From positions 2,136,147 to 2,200,146 of the forward strand of contig NZ_RQJP01000001.1 in NCBI RefSeq assembly GCF_003858645.1: a stretch of 64,000 nucleotides of DNA, in the 5' to 3' direction. How positions within the stretch are numbered: position 1 is the stretch's first letter; each line of letters opens with the position of its first letter. A program made the translations under genes and the position numbers. Below the pieces are notes generated by a model. It saw only the letters and a program-made list of their open reading frames with translations, was not told where the DNA came from and searched no databases. This stretch comes from Larkinella knui. GTDB taxonomy: Bacteria; Bacteroidota; Bacteroidia; Cytophagales; Spirosomataceae. Of this stretch, positions 62,401 to 64,000 are shown piece after piece.

Positions 62401-64000
62401 GGCTGCGGATCGGAAACTTTGATAACAATCGGCTTCGACAGCGCACTACTACAGGTAGCAGTTTTACACTGAGCAGTGTAGGTTACCGAACTGATTGGAG
62501 AAACAACAATACTCTGCCCTGTCTGATTCGTAGACCAAACGATAATTCCGGCACAATCCGAAGCATGCAACTCAACAGCATCGCCGGGACAGATGTCGGT
62601 TGTGGTACAGGTAATAGTAGGTGGTGCATCCGAACAGGTTGTACACTGAACACCGGTTATGGTAATCTTTTCCGATTCTGCACTCTTACAACCATTAACC
62701 GTTTGTGTCACCGTATAAATCTGACTTCCGGCACTGGCTGGGGTAACAGTTACAACCGAGCCAGTCGATGCCGACAAGCCTAAACCGGTCCATTGGAACG
62801 TAGCACCAGCAGTACCAGTGGCGGTTAGGGTTACACTCTGCCCTAAACAGCTCGTTACTGACGGAGAAACCGCAACAATCGGTTTCTCCGGCGCCCCAGG
62901 AGCTACTAAAGTAGCCGTTATCGATTCACCATTGCATACGCCTGCAGAAACGGCAATACTGTATGAACCAGCGGTTAGTGCATTTAGAATTACTTGTCCA
63001 TTACTTCCCGCTGTCAGGTTTTGCTTGACTACTCCGCCATTGTTTCGGCTATAACTAAGGGTATAGCTTTGACTCGGAGTCAGATTTCCTAGTGTAATAG
63101 CACCATCGTTGCTACCGGTGCAGGAAGTCGGGTTTGTGGCCGTTACCAGCGTAGCTTCCGGCAGCGGATTGACCACCACCGTTATAACCTTGGTTACACT
63201 GCACTGGCTATCGCTGATGACTACCGTAAAGCTAGTGGTGTTTGTTAAAGAACCTACTGTCACGCTACTGGCACTGCCTAACCCACTATTCCACGCATAA
63301 CTTACATTCCCCACGCCACCCGTAGTACTGGCCGTCAAAATCACACTGCCGCCAGCACATACAGCGGTTTGCGAAGAGGCCACCGTTCCCGTCAGACTGC
63401 AGGGTACCGATGGGCAAGTGCCTACCACCACCGGGGTGGTGTTGACCGCCGTGCACCCACTGCCGTTGGTGATGGTCACACTGTAGGTGCCACTGTTGAT
63501 CGCCGTAGCGTTAGTGAGCGTTGGATTCTGTTGGGTACTGCTGTAGCCATTGGGCCCTTTCCATTGATAGGAGGTGCCTCCCGAAGCTGTCAGTTGAATC
63601 GTGACGGCACTGCCACTGCACACCGTCTGAGAAGAGGCCATCGTTCCCGTCAGACTGCAGGGCACCGATGGGCAGGTGCCTACCACCACCGGAGTGGTGT
63701 TGACGGCCGTGCACCCACTGCCGTTGGTGATGGTCACACTGTAGGTGCCACTGTTGATCGCCGTCGCAGTGCTCAGCGTTGGGTTCTGTTGGGTACTGCT
63801 GTAGCCATTGGGGCCTTTCCATTGATACAAGGTGCCTCCCGAGGCACTTAGCTGAATGCTGACGGTACTGCCACTGCACACCGTTTGCGAGGAAGCTACC
63901 GTCCCCGTCAGACTGCAGGGCACCGATGGGCAGGTGCCCACCACCACCGGGGTGGTGTTGACCGCCGTGCACCCACTGCCGTTGGTGATGGTCACACTGT
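56493..64000 (-). CDS. Giant T9SS type B secreted repeat protein, 5' end missing
   Basis: More than 2,500 residues in frame; the start lies beyond 64000. From N to C: (1) near-identical 86-residue units with SYQWKGPNGYSSTQQNPTL (63366-64000); (2) a PKD/SprB-like region with GLGNLTPSQSYTLSY-type strands; (3) eleven Cys-rich Ig-like repeats of about 76 residues, pattern C.G..VTLTATGC...VIWS..ATG.S..V.P..TT.Y.A.C...C (about 60140-62640); (4) a DUF11 domain and four related repeats of about 150 residues (56790-59100), each starting GVALAVxN; (5) the type B (CHU_C) sorting domain with PEGFSPNGDNINDLFVI, FNRWGNTVY and DGTYFYIVEL (56496-56771). It is probably an extended adhesin exported by T9SS with the adjacent PorP/SprF. 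Confidence 0.93.
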   Translation of the reverse strand, partial: SVTITNGSGCTAVNTTPVVVGTCPSVPCSLTGTVASSQTVCSGSTVSIQLSASGGTLYQWKGPNGYSSTQQNPTLSTATAINSGTYSVTITNGSGCTAVNTTPVVVGTCPSVPCSLTGTMASSQTVCSGSAVTIQLTASGGTSYQWKGPNGYSSTQQNPTLTNATAINSGTYSVTITNGSGCTAVNTTPVVVGTCPSVPCSLTGTVASSQTAVCAGGSVILTASTTGGVGNVSYAWNSGLGSASSVTVGSLTNTTSFTVVISDSQCSVTKVITVVVNPLPEATLVTATNPTSCTGSNDGAITLGNLTPSQSYTLSYSRNNGGVVKQNLTAGSNGQVILNALTAGSYSIAVSAGVCNGESITATLVAPGAPEKPIVAVSPSVTSCLGQSVTLTATGTAGATFQWTGLGLSASTGSVVTVTPASAGSQIYTVTQTVNGCKSAESEKITITGVQCTTCSDAPPTITCTTTDICPGDAVELHASDCAGIIVWSTNQTGQSIVVSPISSVTYTAQCKTATCSSALSKPIVIKVSDPQPPTITADAVNSCIGGTVSLTATGCEGKVIWSTGATGAVLTVTPEGATTYYANCRIHNCISGPSASITIRTGPVPTPQISSNPNPLCPGEKSTLTVSNCTGTPLWSTGETTTSIIVSPTETTSYTVVCKQNACVSPAATIQVSTIAKPRPPLVDISADVVCLGGSVQLTAMNCPGTVIWSHNATGASVSVTPTNSMTYRASCKVGNCISDLSLPLSVTVVNPAAPIIKSDKTLICAGDVVTLIAEGCQLGQVVWSNGSTGNSVTVMPGATTNYSAQCKEHMCTSVASNVIAINVTNSNAPTPTVTASNTVICQGQPVTLTATGCGAGTVVWSTNATGNSLIVNPTQTTEYYAACKMGTGCNGTPTKVTVQVNSPSKPTIRVCKCTDGHICAGDEIRLTVEGCSGTPLWSNGATTTSIMVSPAQTTAYTVICQNAFCSSTPSEAYTVVVSTPTPPVVWASKTEIEPGETVTLSATGCVGGQIIWSTGHTGSSIEVSPTTTTSYYAHCKIKNCMSDPTPVIVKIKGECVVPTPQLSASTLVVCYGGSAILTATGCTTGTVIWSNGETGTSMSIRSITENRPYTAICQVSDVCKSAASAPISISVITLNPPTIATDKQVLCPGETAKLTAVGCLGVVTWSTGATGTSITIQPVSTTDYWATCSLGSCVSEKSPLNTVKIGTPTSPTITASTSSVCFGGAVTLTAAGCQDGNVIWSNNQVGSSIIITPALSATYSAVCCTSSDCKSGKSNDLVVTVYPKVKKPVVINLTNECPFATADLTKAVSSSVSQVGSVFEFYSSAIPDPAQKIANPKSVQAGTYYVVEKTAMGCYSLASQILVVIINCNDVILCATNPATASAGPNATICSAKEYKLSGTIGGAATSAIWTSSGTGTFDNASLLDATYKPSLADVNAGFVNLTFTTNDPDGNGPCQAAQSSMKLTIEGLKIQPTIGQVNSVLCSGDSVILKALPDGYKYIWNTMATTQSIQVKTSGTYSVQVVDGKGCTSIASEGLTITVKAPIESPVAPMMARNTCPDRTVNLVKLVENDPITAGGVFEFHIADNPASPIVMRPDSVGHGMFYAFERSSSGCYSASTMIDVAIFDCHTDTCRTDLYITYTADKEHPKVGEIVTFSVKLGNRGDCPATHSDIRIILPTGLELVSPGNMVVDAHGHLGVWIPVLPKNDELSFYYSARILTKGPIVNLAEITYLDQVDPKLADNKATVTIEDVTPTQSMKVGLAKALKGVKQKEENLFEFTYDIAITNFSDQDATQVQVTDDVQSVFDPHVIESVSASIDKASMLKLNLGYSGWVGNTQLLLNESVVKAGTTEHVLVKVYVRAQPDGSFTKTFLNKAYVLANLNGLAVDDASTNGNKADPDNDGNPNNNSEPTPAKFDSAPPSPIGVALAVTNISEQADSSYNVTLKIIVKNYGTTDLKQVQLSDSLVSGFAAPVSYSVIAPPVVGVGSTLKPNGNYNGSDLSTLLDGANSSLAAGASDTVLVTVNVKPNSELGPFYTQVIGTGVHADTLVTDLSNNGFNPAPLGSVPTGFRFDLPPSLLGVAKSVSKLEDLGSGVYNITYTIKVSNLGSDDLKMVQVTDNLTGTFGSDVLIGPTKPTLTADAGLTVDTTYTGQGLLTNLLVDSLSNLPKGASRNINLTVRVDVRNSQKNKYDNVAIGKALMGSTMLTDTSTAGSNVDPDNDLDPRNNSVPTTVTLRGIPVTPNIGVALAVKDTVRQTDGSYNVTYQIIVKNYGSSDFVDVQLSDKVSEVFNATTGATFSLVGTPVIPVGSKLQSNPNYNGDTDFVLLAAGSKLAAGKSDTLLLTLNVKTDGRTTPYLSTVYAKAIAGSDTVSDVSTDGFEPDLNGNNDPTEIEESVATPLSFNRNADEVMIPEGFSPNGDNINDLFVIRNTGGATVILEVFNRWGNTVYRNHDYKNDWDGSTNTGARIGSSSKGLPDGTYFYIVELSDGRKFIRFMTINR
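63366..64000 (-). repeat. Near-identical 258-bp tandem coding repeats
   Basis: Equivalent points recur at 63402, 63660 and 63918, exactly 258 bases apart, with only a few differences per unit. Each unit codes for an 86-residue Ig-like module. The array runs off the window edge, so the copy number is unknown. Confidence 0.92.

Noticed and set aside
63366..64000. CRISPR-like array
   Set aside because: The units are 258 bp, coding and contiguous, with no short spacers.

Overview
The window looks like chromosomal DNA of a Cytophagales bacterium (phylum Bacteroidota), most like Spirosoma, Larkinella and relatives. Evidence: a SusC/SusD pair, type IX secretion (T9SS) PorP/SprF proteins with a type B C-terminal sorting domain, a two-component regulator with a periplasmic propeller sensor, promoters of the Bacteroidota form TAnnTTTG, few Shine-Dalgarno sites, and the conserved order miaB - sigma-54 activator - lptE - unknown - secG. 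The genus is an inference.

Layout. 0-5.4 kb: end of gltD, alaA, a DUF2805 protein, a queuosine-precursor transporter and a duplicated NTF2-like exported protein. 5-15 kb (minus strand): propeller histidine kinase, NarL-type response regulator, SusC, SusD and a small exported protein; this looks like a sensed outer-membrane uptake locus without its own enzymes. 15-24 kb: a TrmH methyltransferase divergent from a TamL/BamA-like lipoprotein, then the miaB-to-secG run and envelope proteins. 24-33 kb: DUF2490, DUF4870, the tail of a sterol desaturase joined to a SelT/SelW-like gene, pyruvate carboxylase, a MATE exporter and hflX. hflX has a leader that encodes a 13-residue peptide and can fold into nested hairpins.

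33.2-36.2 kb: a tRNA-Arg(CCT) followed by an AT-rich accessory stretch of small, mostly membrane, unknown proteins. 36-46 kb: FAD sugar oxidase, SSS symporter, clpS, recR, diheme cytochrome c, exported Fe/Mn superoxide dismutase, 2-oxoglutarate-type oxygenase, chromate transporter and a Gfo/Idh/MocA oxidoreductase. 46-51 kb: a YoeB/YefM toxin-antitoxin pair with a promoter lying between two operator repeats, an ABC exporter, a small iron-permease-family protein and a thioredoxin-like protein.

51-64 kb (minus strand): a T9SS locus. A giant secreted protein (more than 2,500 residues, cut by the window edge) with three tiers of repeats and a type B sorting domain is followed by PorP/SprF, a PorE-like OmpA protein, a second PorP/SprF and a glycosyltransferase. 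They probably build and display a very large surface adhesin.

Two kinds of small repeat recur: long intergenic palindromes, mostly between convergent genes, and low-complexity inverted repeats whose right arm ends at a start codon. The items most worth follow-up are the hflX leader, the giant T9SS protein locus, the palindromes around the histidine-kinase promoter and the small-protein cluster beside tRNA-Arg.
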